Below, in pieces: positions 36,823 through 48,897 of a stretch of DNA of 64,000 bases; within the stretch, counting starts at the first letter, position 1; the number at the start of each line of letters is the position of its first letter. Origin of the DNA: Watersipora subatra. Its lineage: Eukaryota; Bryozoa; Gymnolaemata; Cheilostomatida; Watersiporidae. Position numbers and translations under genes: made by a program. The DNA lies in the NCBI RefSeq assembly GCF_963576615.1, contig NC_088708.1, forward strand, positions 5,146,001-5,210,000, in the 5' to 3' direction. The notes beneath the pieces were generated by a model, which saw nothing but the letters and a program-made list of their open reading frames with translations, was not told the origin of the DNA and did no database searches.

Positions 36823-37704
36823 TTAATTTATTACAAAATCTTGGTTTAATGCTCTAATCTCAGAAATGACGTAAAAGTTAGTCTTTTAACTATAGAGTGG
36901 GAAACTGTCAAATATTTCCCATGCTACATGCAAAATAAATGAAATCTCACAGTGCAGAAAAGAACATTGGAGTAGACCGCGCGTTATTGTAAACAATGGA
37001 GTCTATTGGATATTTTCGACGAATAAAAATGGTTAAGCTTTACTAATTGCTGATATTGACAATCTGAAACTGACTTTATGATAAAAATTAATATCGATTG
37101 AACGAATCGATGAGTAACCAATTGTATACACAATTCAACGAGCAAGAGGTGAGACCAATGAAAATATAATGGAACAACCGGAAGTGTTGATTTGAGAAAA
37201 TGTAAGTAAATGGAGTTGTTGCATTTGATTACGCCTTTTTCTCGTAGCATTCTGCGGCCAATACATTTGATGCGATTAGATTCACAGTGGTAGTCTGTAT
37301 AACGACGACTAATTTTTTCGACGTGTCGGGTGTTAATGTGAGTCTCGAGCTTTTCGTCGAGGCATTTCCTGTCAACGCATAGCAACGTTAAATATTGTTC
37401 TAGTTCTTACCAAGTTAGAAAGTTTTGTCATGCACCAGGTTTGTGAATCTAACTCGCTATCAATGGCAAGAATCGTCGTTGCACACGAACGTTTTGAATG
37501 GATCAATTTATAAAGTTTTTAATCGTTGTTAAAATGTTAATACGTGCATCGGTATTCACATAGTTTTATACATATGATGATTAAGTAATTACTACAGTCT
37601 AATTAGTTTTATAGGAATTGATTAATCACTCAAGCACTTTATTATTAACTTGTTTTTTGTCCTTAAATAGTACTTTTGTAAAATTTATTAAAATCATAAA
37701 ACTT

Positions 37705-37716
37705 ACTATATATATA

Positions 37717-37797
<81 letters not shown>
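37705..37797. repeat. TA dinucleotide microsatellite
   Basis: About 45 TA units, nearly uninterrupted. It may lie at the 5' side of the Helitron-like copy ending at 38104. Confidence 0.95.
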
Positions 37798-37799
<2 letters not shown>

Positions 37800-38059
37800 C
37801 TCAAAGTATGTATGTATGTATATATGTTGGTCTGTTGGTAAGCATCCTGGCTATAGCTATTATTAGAACAGCGGAGCTGGACAACAGGCTACTAGCTTGA
37901 AAGGTACAGTTGTTTGCCAAAGTTTTAAAACCTTTCCAGTTGTTTTTATTTTTTTCCTTAACTTATTTCAACTACACAAAACACCTTTCTCATGATATGT
38001 AGTTTGAAAGTAAGAATGGGAAATGTTGTTATATGTTAAATACAAATCAATTTTCTGTC

Positions 38060-38105
38060 CAAAGACTTTTTTATTACCCGGGCAACGCTGGGTGGTACAG
38101 CTAGT
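38060..38105 (+). mobile_element. Helitron-like 3' end
   Basis: TTATTACCCGGGCAACGCTG is followed by GGTGGTACAG and CTAG before T. The short stem (ACCCGG...CTGGGT) plus terminal CTAG fits a Helitron 3' end. The start is not defined, though 37690 or so is possible. Confidence 0.5.
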
Positions 38106-38790
38106 AATGCAATAAAAACAATGCTGTTAGAGCTACAATTGCCAATTTTTATTAAATTAACTCGTTAATTCTATAGTTGTTATCAATTGTGTTAATGATT
38201 TCAATGACTTATAAAATATGCCTGTGGTTTTAAGATTTTTAAGAGTAAACTTTCACAAATAAAAATAATTATCCTGTATTTGCATTTAATAAAGTTTTAG
38301 ATGCCTAAACGACCCTACTTTAAGTTACTGAGATTTGAAGGATCTCCCCTATAGATTGAGCCATTAAAATATAGTGACTTTGTGTAGATTGTATAGGTTT
38401 TACGTAAGCTATTGTGTTGAGATCCATAAGTTTTTTAAATTTTGCTTTTGGGTTTTTGCAATTTCGATATAAAAGATGTCTGCCTGTAATTTTTAGTTTG
38501 TGTTTCTCATCTTCAATGTTTTGCAGAATTCATAGTTAATTTGTTACCTTCCAGCAGTCTCACTTTTCTGCATGGTGCAGACTGTTTCTTTTTCATAACA
38601 AACCTTTTAATGGTTTTAAATAAGATAATGGACAATGTTATCTGTGCTATTCATAAAAAACAGCTCTCATATATTGTCATCAGATTGTTGCTAAAAGCTT
38701 GGAAAAAATTTCCCAATTTTCTAATGTTATTGCAAAGTAGTCGCATTTTGTTGACAATTGGTTTATTTTTAGGTTTGAAGATCAGGTGCC

Positions 38791-41700
38791 ATGAGCACAA
38801 GTAGCAGTAGCAAAACTAAGAACGGATTGAAAGCCAGAAATGGCACAACATTTAAGGACCGGAACAGTGAAGATGAGTTCATGGCAGCTTCAATTGGAGA
38901 TGAGGAATGGCTGAGACAGAGTGTGAGGCACTCGAAGCAAATTAACTTCGATAAAAATGTAGGCACTCTTCTGTAGACACTTATTGCTGTCAGACCAGTC
39001 TCAAGCTTTGGAACACTTTTTTATAATCTGAAACTCTTACTTTTTTCTACAGGGTTTAGCGGCTCTCCATCTGGCTTCACTTCATGGTAGACTCGCTTGT
39101 GTCAAGTTACTTATTGAAAAATTCAACCATGATGTAAATCTCGCCAGCTCTACAGGATGGAGACCAATACATTTGGCTATCAGCAACCAGACTGGCAAAA
39201 TGTCATTTGCTGTACTGCAATATCTCCTTCGTAAAGGAGCCGACTTTTCCGTGTAAGTTAAGCATGCATTTGAAGTTACTATAATCTACAAATAATAGTC
39301 TAGTCTACTAAACAATAGTTTGTCTAATCCCAATAATAATGTATTCTAAATATCTACACCTTCGCTCAGCATAAACATTTTTTTTGGCAGCATTAATGAC
39401 GATGGAATAACTCCTATGCATCAAGCAGCTTCCGAAGGACACATACAATGTTTGAAGGCTTTGATAGAGAGGTCAGCAAAAATCTATGTTAAGGATTATC
39501 GAGGTCATACTCCCCTTGATTTGGCAAAACTCTGGGGTCATCGACAATGTGCCAGGTACTTACATGTCATTATAAAAAAAAATTTTAAATACTTGTTTCG
39601 TTTATTTCAAAGTAGACAAAAAGATGTTATCTTTTTATTACCTCAATAACCATTAGATTAGTTCTTTATAAAATTGTTACAGAATCCTAGCGACTGAGCA
39701 ATGGCACCAGGAAAAAGATGAAGTTGCCAAGGAACTTTCGAAACTAAAAAAAAAAAAAATGATTGACGAGTTGGAGAATCTATCAATTCTAGAAGATGAA
39801 AGGGCCGGAAAACAGTTCTGTGGTGCCGATGCTTATAAAGACTGGCTGAATAGCAGAGGCCTTGCTGCTGACAAAGAAGGTTGTTGGAAGCATTACAACA
39901 ATACTTTAGCCCTATTTTGGTGCATCTATCTGTTAGAAGCAATTGAAATGTATATGTCAACTCTCAGGGGGAATGTACATGTCAACTCTCAGGGGCAGTG
40001 TACATGTCAACTTTCAGTGAGAATGTACGTACATGACAACTCTCAGTGAGAATATACATGACAACCCTCAGTGAGAATGTACATGACAACTTTCAGGGGT
40101 AGTGTACATGTCAACTCTCAGTGAGAATGTACATGTCAACTCTCAGTGAGAATGTACATGACAACTCTCAGTGAGAATGTACATGACAACTCTCAGTGAG
40201 AATGTACATGACAACTCTCAGTGGGAATGTACATGACAACTCATAGGGATAGTGTACATGTCAACTCTCAGTGAGAATGTACATGACAATTCTCAGTGAG
40301 AATGTACATGACAACTCATAGGGATAGTGTACATGTCAATTCTCAGGGGTAGTGTACATGACAACTCTCAGTGAGAATGTACATGACAACTCATAGGGAT
40401 AGTGTACATATCAACTCTCAGGGGTAGTGTACATGCCAACTCATAGGGGTAGTGTACATGTCAGCTCTCAATGAGAATGTACATGTCAATTCTCAGTGAG
40501 AATGTACATGACAACTCATAGGGATAGTGTACATGTCAATTCTCAGGGGTAGTGTACATGACAACTCTCAGTGAGAATGTACATGACAACTCATAGGGAT
40601 AGTGTACTTATCAACTCTCAGGGGTAGTGTACATGACAACTCATAGTGGTAGTGTACATGTAATTCCCAATGAGAATATGAATGCCAGCTGTTGATAAGA
40701 ATACATGTGTATGTAGCATGGTTTATATTCCCAATGGGAATATGCATGTCACCTGTTGATAAGAATACATGTGTATGCTATGCTGTAGCATGGTTTATAT
40801 TCCCAGTGGGAATACATTTTGTATGCATGCCAACTGTTGATAAGAATACATGTGTATGTAGCATGGTTTTAACTCTGATTACCAAAGCAAGTGTTTTTGC
40901 ATATTTATAAGAGACCAATGGCTTGTCTCAACCTGGTTTTTGATTTCTAAACAATTGGTTTCTCCCGCCATCAGTTTTCACATTCGCTAACGATGTTTCT
41001 TGATTTTAGGAAGAATTAAATCAGGTAAGAAAGTTAAAGTTGGTTTGGGTACTAAAGAAAACACACAGATGAGCGGTCTTCATGTACCTAACTCTATATC
41101 AGATGCCCGCATGCCTGAAAGATCAAACATTTTAACTGGTGCATCGAAGTCCTTGACCCCGATAACCAGAGACCGCACAATGGATTCCTTTCCTGACAGC
41201 ACTGATTATTATGCTATATACGAAAAGACCACACCGCCAAAGGAGAATAAGCTTCTCACAGTTCGAGAAAAGCGATTGGCAATCAATGCCAATAAGTTTC
41301 GTGTCAAAGATGATTGGAACTTTTCGCCTCAATGTAAGCTGCTGGGCCACTATCAACCAGACTTGCAAGACTGCTATCCTAGAAATCCCATTACAAAATT
41401 GCCTCATCGTAACGCAGCTCCCGCTTATCTAGCTACTCATAAAAATGTTCCAGTGTCAGCATTCAGTGACGCTGATGCTCACACGAAGGAGCGACGCGTT
41501 GTCTTCCAACCCGAAACAATCTTTGATGCACAAACCAAGGTAAAATACTCCGAGGAAAAACTGCTCAACAAACCACAAGTCTTCATCAACCTGAGCAATG
41601 ATTTGGGATCACAACTATTTCAAGGTTGGTATTAATGGGCATATGGATAGATAGCAAGATATAACAAAAACAATAATAGAGTAGATTTATGTAACATAGC

Positions 41701-43827
41701 ATTTGTCATTTAAATGCTTTAATTTGATTTTCCACATTACAATAGTTGAAGGTAGTGGATTAAAAGATAAACTCAAAAAGGGTCGATTTCATAGCCAAGT
41801 TTTAGTACACAGAGATGTCAGAATGGTTATTACGCCGACAAAAAGAAGAGTATGACAACTTTATCAGGTTGTTGGTCAAGAAGTAGTTGCTCAGGCAGAA
41901 ATCAAAGAGCCCATTGATGTAATTAACATGCCAGCAATACACTTGAAAGAATGCTGATGGCAACATTGAATGCAAAGATGGTCGCTGATAGTTGTCTAAT
42001 ACAATTCAGAGTTTAGTTTGTACGTAATTTACCTTGAGAGACTGCCATTTATAGTTCTCAGTCTAACAAAAAAACATTGGCTAATACTGTCTGTCACGGT
42101 GTGCCAAGGCTCATTAGTTTATAAAAAAGTTTCAGTTTATAGTTAGTTTATATGAAGTTTCAGTACACTGAAAATTTAAGCAGGGTTATTACACTAGGAG
42201 ATAAGGATAAGAAAACTCCAATATCTTGGTCAAGAATTATTTAGGCAGAAACAAAAAGTACTAAAATCAATAAAAAGATTTGGCTGGGTTCTGCTTCTTG
42301 ACATCATTGCTAGGGAAACAACAAACATCCCCACCTGTCCTGGTCTATAAGGCAGGTGGTGAGATGATGCTTCAACTGACAGTCTCCAATATTATTTGAA
42401 CGGAGCCCATTGATGTAATTAACATGCCAGTGATGCGCTTAAAAGAATTTTAAAGATTTATTATCAGTTCTACCACGGGTCAAAGTTATCGTGTTACCAT
42501 CAGCAACACGGATGATAAACTAAATTGCAGGGACAACGCCTTGGTTATGTATAGCTGCCAAAGACATATGAATATGTCATTTTTTGTTGGCTTCTAATTA
42601 GCAACTAAATTTTGACGACTTGGTATGAATAAAAGGTGGAACATCAATTTGGACACGTGTCAAGGATAACAAGAAGCAACTTTAAAACAATTTACAGTAA
42701 TTCATACAATCAATTCTATCGGTGTCTCTTATTGTCTACCGAGGCTCATTACTTTGTATTAAAGATGACGTAAGTTTGACTTGGTTACTTTTTAAGCTAA
42801 CTCACTGAAACATTCCACCCCAAAAAATATTTCACACTTGGCATTGAATAGAAGATGTCTCCTCTTTTTTATAAATTTGGATTATCGCAACTCTTTCGCT
42901 ACCCAACTAATTTTTTTGCTGAAAGACATAGTTAAATATTTGGTAAAACCTAATATTTCAAATTGGGCACATAAGTTGTCTTAACTTGTGGACTACAAGC
43001 TCTATGAGAAATGTGTTGATAGCAAACTATTTAGCGTAAAATTTTATGTCAGCTGATGCCATAAAACCAAGTGTAAAATGTGTTGCAGATTGAGCTTTGA
43101 CTCTTTTTTGCCTGTTGCCCTACTATCATGAGTAGCAGCTTGAGCTCCGAGTCAGAAAAGTTATTACCATGGACCACGAGATTATTATTATTACATGTAT
43201 TATTGTTAGAAATAGAATAGTCGCGGTCACTAGTACTATTGCTCAGCAGACAATAATCTGAAGTCCATAATTCGATCATTTGTGAAGCCCAGTAGTTGCA
43301 ATGCATCTTAACCAGCTAGTAATTGCATAAAAAGAAACTGCTGTAAAAACTTAATGAAACTCAACGTGGGTTGTAAACATGTTTTCTTGGGCTCTACCTA
43401 GTCAGCAGATAGTTAGTTCTCTTTTTTCAAGTACAGAAGCAATATGCTTACTGATTTATTACTCAGCAATCTGAGGGTCTTGATTAAGCTTACTAAAGAT
43501 GCCCCACGCGGTTTTTGGCCATATGCAAATGGTGTGCTGAGCCACACAGTTTGACTCAAGGTACACAATGACTAAGTGATTGGCTGCACCATTATCATCT
43601 ATCTATATAAATTACAGTGTTTGTCTGTTGTTCGTGTGTACAGCTATAGCAACAAGGTTAAAGGAATGAAAAACCTCTTCGCATTGAAATTGTACTCAGG
43701 ACCTACTGGTCTGCAAGCAGACGTTCCATCCACTAAGCTACACAGCCTACTTGTAGATAGACCTACAATAGATTAACTGTGTACATACTCATTACACCTA
43801 TATTACACCATATATATATATTATATA

Positions 43828-43858
<31 letters not shown>

Positions 43859-44256
43859 GTATGGTATAAACTTAATTAAACTTATAGCGCCCAAACAAAC
43901 ACCTTCATTAAAAAGTTGAAGGATAAAGTTTTTGTGCAAAAGTCTTTTATTACCCTTGCTACGCCAGGCATTCACCTAATTTGTTTATAAAACAGTTTGG
44001 CAGTAATTGAACCAGAACTGCGCAAAATTTCTTCACAATTCTACAGCAAACTTTCAACCCCTTCTTACTCTTTATTATGTTATTATATTATTATTATTAT
44101 ATTATTTGTTTCACAGGAGGCTTGTACATTGACCCGTTTCCAGACATACACACTAATCAGGAGAAAGTTGGAGGCAAGTGCTCTTCATCTACAGTTACCC
44201 CTGGGCTGATAACTCCTCTTTCTGAAAAGCAAATTCCATTAACTCTACGAACATGA
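38791..44256 (+). CDS. ANKRD53: ANKRD53-like ankyrin repeat protein
   Basis: Six exons: 38791-38958, 39053-39252, 39391-39555, 39683-39879, 41010-41624 and 44117-44256, coding 494 residues with all phases consistent. The N-terminus is serine-rich and polar. Residues about 57-175 hold at least three to four ankyrin repeats (GLAALHLASLHGRL, GWRPIHLAIS, DGITPMHQAASEGH, GHTPLDLAKLWGH). A charged, lysine-rich helix follows, then a long region lacking repeats. Its tail has proline-rich pieces such as YIDPFPDIHT. The layout (short N-terminus, few ankyrin repeats, WGH, coiled segment, long tail) matches ANKRD53, which in vertebrates has been linked to spindle microtubules; that role here is inferred. 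An acceptor just before the ATG implies a 5' UTR exon upstream. Intron 4 carries a 25-bp satellite; intron 5 is 2.5 kb. Confidence 0.75.
39957..40680. repeat. 25-bp minisatellite in intron 4
   Basis: About 28 copies of a unit close to GTACATGACAACTCTCAGTG plus AGAAT. Two main unit types alternate: CTCTCAGTGAGAAT and CTCATAGGGATAGT. The first copy begins right after the exon 4 donor region, about 80 bases past it. Confidence 0.95.
40665..40885. repeat. tandem repeat of about 70 bp next to the minisatellite
   Basis: Three copies of a unit containing TGTTGATAAGAATACATGTG, GTAGCATGGTTTATATTCCC and GGGAATAT. The spacing varies because of a small insertion in the second copy. Confidence 0.8.
41700..44116. 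other. ANKRD53 intron 5 with repeats
   Basis: The phrase GCCCATTGATGTAATTAACA occurs at 41911 and 42405. A TA run lies at 43811-43859. The segment 43600-43980 looks like a Helitron-like copy: it opens CTATATAAATTACAGTGTTT and ends with GTCTTTTATTACCC, a short stem and CACCTAAT, similar to the end at 38060-38105. No extra exon is recognised. Confidence 0.5.
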
Positions 44257-44881
44257 ACTGCATGCTGTAACTCTGTGTATATTATTCTTATACATGTATT
44301 TGCACAACTATCACTTGAAGCAAAACAAGAAATTATTTTCATTGGCTGTGATGACTTCCCAATTATATGTACTTGCTTCCTATATCGATGCTGCCTTCAT
44401 ATATTTTTGTATTTGTGATTTTGGTACTAGTCTATTCTGCTATGTTAGAATATGTTAACCACATTGATTTAAAATTCTTGGAAAAGGAAAGTAATCTATT
44501 TTCTGTTTGTAATTTGGCACATCGCCTCTAAATTTCTATATTTTACTATTTTTCAGCATGACCAACTCTTCATAGCTACAAAACATGAGTCACCTAACAC
44601 TTATAAAAGTTTAGAAATTATTTTGCATAAAGTGTGCTTTCCTTCATGTACCAGTGTTTAATCTTCAGGGAATCAACACTATTTATGACTAGGTCTTGTT
44701 TAACGTGTTCATATGAATTACTCCCACCATTTGATTAACTGGTAGCAGATCTGACTAGTTGGCAGTTTTTCAATTAACCTGATCAATTACAAGACAAAAT
44801 CATTAAAGGCTCATAACTTGTACAAATACAGTTGCCTGCAGCAAGCATTAAAAGGCAAGCAAAAATCTTATATCGCTAGAA

Positions 44882-45397
44882 ATGGATGTAAATGGTGAGA
44901 AATCGGTTGGGCTTGCTCTGCAAGTTGCAGCTGACGTGGCGATTGTAGCTGCTGTGTCTTCTGCATCAGGATTAGATATAAATGGTGCAAGCAATTCCGG
45001 TGTTTCTAAATCTTCACGCCCAAAAGGAAGGCAGCAAGATTTGCTAGGTAAGAGCCAATGTTCTATAGCAATCTATTGTAGGCTATAGCAACTTCAGTGA
45101 ATTGAATATCCAACAGATAGACAAATAAGGTTTCATCATCGTGTTTTGATCGTTACAGTTGGAGAGCAAAGAGATGGAGCTCCAAAAAAGAAACTCACTC
45201 CGTATCAGCCAGTGGTGTACAAAATTACTTCTAAGCGTATGTATAATATAAGCTGACATAAACACGACTGCCTGTGACAGGATGGTGCCTGTAACAGATG
45301 CAGTAATTCTCTTGAGAATTGTATAGTGATGAATTATTTAATATCTATAGGATCATAGCTTTTATCAATTTCCTTTTTTTCTGTTGCAGGCAGTTAA
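44882..45397 (+). CDS. small unrecognised three-exon gene
   Basis: Exons 44882-45047, 45159-45236 and 45390-45397 join in phase to give 83 residues; donors are GTAAGA and GTATGT. I do not recognise the protein. The N-terminal half is rich in alanine, valine and serine (LALQVAADVAIVAAVSSASG), which might be a weak hydrophobic helix. The second half is basic (SSRPKGRQQDLL, APKKKLTPYQPVVYKI). The terminal exon is very short and uncertain; an alternative acceptor near 45500 would also end after a few residues. It lies 625 bases downstream of ANKRD53 on the same strand. The regular codon composition of the first two exons is the main support. Confidence 0.45.
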
Positions 45398-45399
45398 TG

Positions 45400-47220
45400 T
45401 ATGTAGTTCTAAGGTTTTCAAAACCAAAAAGGTGATGCCAATGATTCTGCTTGAAAAGTTGTAACTAAGAATATAGAATGTTTGCATTTAAATTTTTTAG
45501 GGCGAGAATAATGAAACTGAAATGCTTGACACACTGGGTAGAAGAAACAGCGAAACTTAAACATAAGCGATTTTACAGGCTCTTCGATTTGCTATAGCTA
45601 TTCAACATGGATAACTTTGAAAAGAGTTGTCTGCTCTTTATTGACTTTTTTCATCTACGCTATTAAATATTCTTTGTTGTGCATTGTTCTTAACTGTTTA
45701 TCTTGATTGATTGCATTTTAGTTTTATAATTACTGCAGCACATAATACAGCTTAGCTATGAAGTTATAATGACCAGCTTTTTCACTTTTTGTATAATTAC
45801 GAGACATGATTTATCTACTGATTCTTTGAATGCAGCCTAGGCCGAAGTATCAGACTCATGCACTACCAACAATAAATAAATTGTTATTAACAACATGTTC
45901 ATGCAAGAGGTGCCTTTAGTACTAGCACTGAAGAGTATTAGAAAACTTTTACTATGTGATAACAAATAAAGTGAGGTTGTCTGCCCCTTGTATTGAGACA
46001 CTTGTTACACTTTTCGCTACATGCTGTGGTGTGATCTCAGAGTCTAAATCCTTGCTACAGATTAAATTCTTAGGTTTCTTATTATTTTTAGCCTACCATG
46101 TTTTAACTGTAAATTTCACATAATTCGGCTATAGGAGATAGTGCACCCAAACGGTGTGTATTGCCGATGTTCTTGGTGTCTATGACTGGAACAGGTTGTT
46201 CTTGTAATCAAGAATGGCTGCCTTGCACTGTCATGTTATTCCAAACTGGACTTCCACAATTGTTAAGTGTTAACTCCCTTGGCAACTACATCATCTGCTT
46301 GAAGTACACTGGTCATTGTCTAACAGCATATCTACTGTGGGAAATCTAGGTTTAGCGTTTCAAATGCGCTTTTTGTATAAATGAGAATAAACCGGTATAC
46401 ACACTTTTTATACAATCTGAATCAGTTAAACTCAAATCCTGTTTATTCATTATCAAATTTATTGACGGACTCTGTCTCCTGTCACTGAGTTTGGCAGAGA
46501 TAAAAAAGGTATGCTTCTTATCATTTTTGACTGCGGTACGGCTGCAGCGGAATGTCTCCACTTTGCTTTGTGTATTTTCTTCTGACTAATTCCACTATCT
46601 TCTTCAATTTAAATACTCAATAACCATTTGTTCTACTTAAATCTTTGTCGCTACTAGTTTAAATTAGTAATCCTGTGACTCTAAAAACAAATTAAAGAGA
46701 GAGATTGAAGTTTGACTCCTACTTTGGGCCAGCCACGGATATAATCATCCTGCATTAATCTAACTTCATCATTTTAATGCAAAGGGTTAAACTATAACAC
46801 ACATAGTATTTCCTGTTGTGCTTTAACCAAATTAAGCCTTTCACTAAAGATTTTGAAATTCGAGAGGAAAGTGTCAGACACACAAATAACTGCCAGGTGA
46901 AGTGCAAACATTCCCGTTTGTCTCTGTGGACCATATCATTCCTAATTCTCCAAATTATTCAGTTAGTCAAAAAAATGAGATAAGCGAGCATTGGTAGCTG
47001 CTTGTTTTTACACGAGCCGATCCACCGTATTATCATTATCATCGGCGACAAGTTCCTGTTGGTCAAGCTGCATGCCGTGAGGCAAAGATTAAGCCTGTTG
47101 TCAATCAACCAGTAATAACTCTCCGTGCAAAGGGTTAAACCATAACACATGTAGTGTTTTCTGTTGTGCTTTAACTTCAGCCTTTCACCAAAAATTTCCA
47201 TTGAGGGGAACAGAATAAGT
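45400..47220. other. intergenic with a 90-bp duplication
   Basis: Segments 46783-46875 and 47128-47215 are similar direct copies beginning AAAGGGTTAAAC and containing TTGTGCTTTAAC and GCCTTTCAC. No gene is recognised. Confidence 0.6.
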
Positions 47221-47221
47221 T

Positions 47222-47410
47222 TATAGACTTCTGTTTCTCTCAATAAATAATTCGATCGACTTATTTATTGAGAGGAACAGCATAAGTCTATAGACTCATT
47301 CTGTTTCTCTCAATAAATAAGTCTATAGACTCATTCTGTTTTTCTCAATAAATAACTCTATAGACTTATTCTGTTCCTCTCAATAAATAAGTCTATAGAC
47401 TTATTTTTGA
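47222..47410. repeat. tandem repeat, about 35-bp unit, with a palindrome
   Basis: Units read AATAAATAAGTCTATAGACT followed by CATTCTGTTTCTCTC. At about 47237-47274 two 14-base inverted arms (CTCTCAATAAATAA and its complement) surround TTCGATCGAC. It abuts the Tc1 foldback. Confidence 0.85.
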
Positions 47411-47437
47411 ACCACCTTTATTGAGAATAATGAAATA

Positions 47438-48505
47438 TACAGTGGTGTGAAAAATAAATGAACCACCTTATAAAACTTGATCATTGCTAGCGCTCAGCAC
47501 TCAAGGTGATTAAATCCCTCATTAAGCTCTTGTCATTGAGTAGAACCTATACATAAAATACATCAAAAGAAAGCTTAGAATGAGTAGAACTTGATGAAAC
47601 TAATTTTAGCTTAAAACAACAATGTTAGATAAGTTTTAAAGAGAGTCAAAGTTAGCAATTATTTTTGGCATTTCCACTCATTTTGAATAAAATTAAACCT
47701 CAATTTTATTTATGTTCAAACTTAAAGCAGTGATGCTACTCAGATCAAAGACGTTGTGTGAAACAATCCTCATGTTGTTACGTTTTGCACAACAGAATAA
47801 TTTGTCTTTGAAGTTGCTAACTTGCTATAAAAGTGAACTTCTAGCGTTGGTAGATTCATTCAGTCAAATCTCGACATCATGCGTCGTCATCTTACAGAAG
47901 CAAAGCGAGCAGTCATTGTACACTTTTACCAGGAATCGTTTGATGGTGTTACAAACAGTACTTTTAGCAACCTTTACTTCTTTGGCAATCTCCCGCTGTG
48001 ATTTGCCTTCCTGGTAAAGGTGTACGATGACTGCTCGCTTTGCTTCTTTAAGATGACGACGCATGATGTCGAGGTTTGACTGAATGAATCTACCAACGCT
48101 AGAAGTTCACTTTTATAGCAAGTTAGCAACTTCAAAGACAAATTATTCTGTTGTGCGAAACGTAATGACATGAAGATTGTTTCACACAACGTCTTTGATC
48201 TGAGTAGCATCACTGCTTTAAGTTTGAACATAAATAAAATAGAGGTTTAATTTTATTCAAAATGAGTGAAAATGCCAAAAATAATTGTTAACTTTGACTC
48301 TCTCTAAAACTTATCTAACATTGTTGTTTTAAGCTAAAATTAGTTTCATCAAGTTCTACTCATTCTAAGCTTTTTTTTGATGTATACTATGTATAGGTTC
48401 TACTCAATAACAAAAGCTTAATGAGGGATTTAATCACCTTGAGTGCTGAGCGCTAGCAATGATCAAGTTTTATAAGGTGGTTCGTTTATTTTTCACACCA
48501 CTGTA
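47438..48505. mobile_element. Tc1-like foldback element, near-perfect 1-kb palindrome
   Basis: Element 47440-48503, flanked by TA. Both ends start CAGTGGTGTGAAAAATAAA. The left arm (about 47440-47935) and right arm (about 48007-48503) are reverse complements with few differences; a spacer of about 70 bases lies between. Each arm encodes the start of a Tc1 transposase: right arm, minus strand, MRRHLKEAKRAVIVHLYQ then EGKSQREIAKEVKVAKSTV, a helix-turn-helix; left arm, plus strand, MRRHLTEAKRAVIVHFYQ, then broken. The catalytic DDE domain is absent. The element is thus two 5' ends joined head to head. Confidence 0.93.
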
Positions 48506-48897
48506 TATTAAAGTTCCCAGTAAAGATTATCCATAGCAGGTTAATGACAGTTACATTAGATGAATGCTTGCTACAGAAATCCCACTTCCTTGCTCTTTCA
48601 AGAATAGCAATCGCTGAGTAACTGTTTATAGATAATAAACTTGTGATAAAGGACTTTTTAAAACATTCGTGAGAAAATGTTGCCACTCCATATTTTGTTT
48701 ATACCAAGACTTTGTTAGACAGTTTTCATGATTAAATTATAACTACAATTTTTACTACAATATTACACTAATAATAAATAACTACAAGATTATGCTGCCA
48801 TTTCACATGATGTTGATTGTATTTTGCTGCAGTTTTTAAACTGACCTGAATTATTGTCATATACTAAACAAACACCAGCAGACTAAGCAACTTACAA

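Larger units (their letters stand above)
36840..38790. other. upstream region of the ANKRD53-like gene
   Basis: The stretch 37150-37440 is less AT-rich and could hold the promoter and a 5' UTR exon. A long open frame on the minus strand (37385-36984) has no recognised motif. The rest is AT-rich, with the TA run and the Helitron-like end listed separately. Confidence 0.4.

Noticed and set aside
36984-37385. Minus-strand open frame of 133 codons
   Set aside because: No recognised motif; the second half is AT-rich and hydrophobic by composition. It may overlap a 5' UTR of the neighbouring gene.
39957-40680. Regular repeats that could suggest a CRISPR array
   Set aside because: Units are head-to-tail with no unique spacers, lie in a eukaryotic intron and have no cas genes nearby. 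It is a minisatellite.
41132-41432. Open frames inside ANKRD53 exon 5 on both strands
   Set aside because: They overlap a well-supported exon in other frames.
46161-46349. Plus-strand open frame of 62 codons
   Set aside because: No motif and no splice or polyadenylation support.
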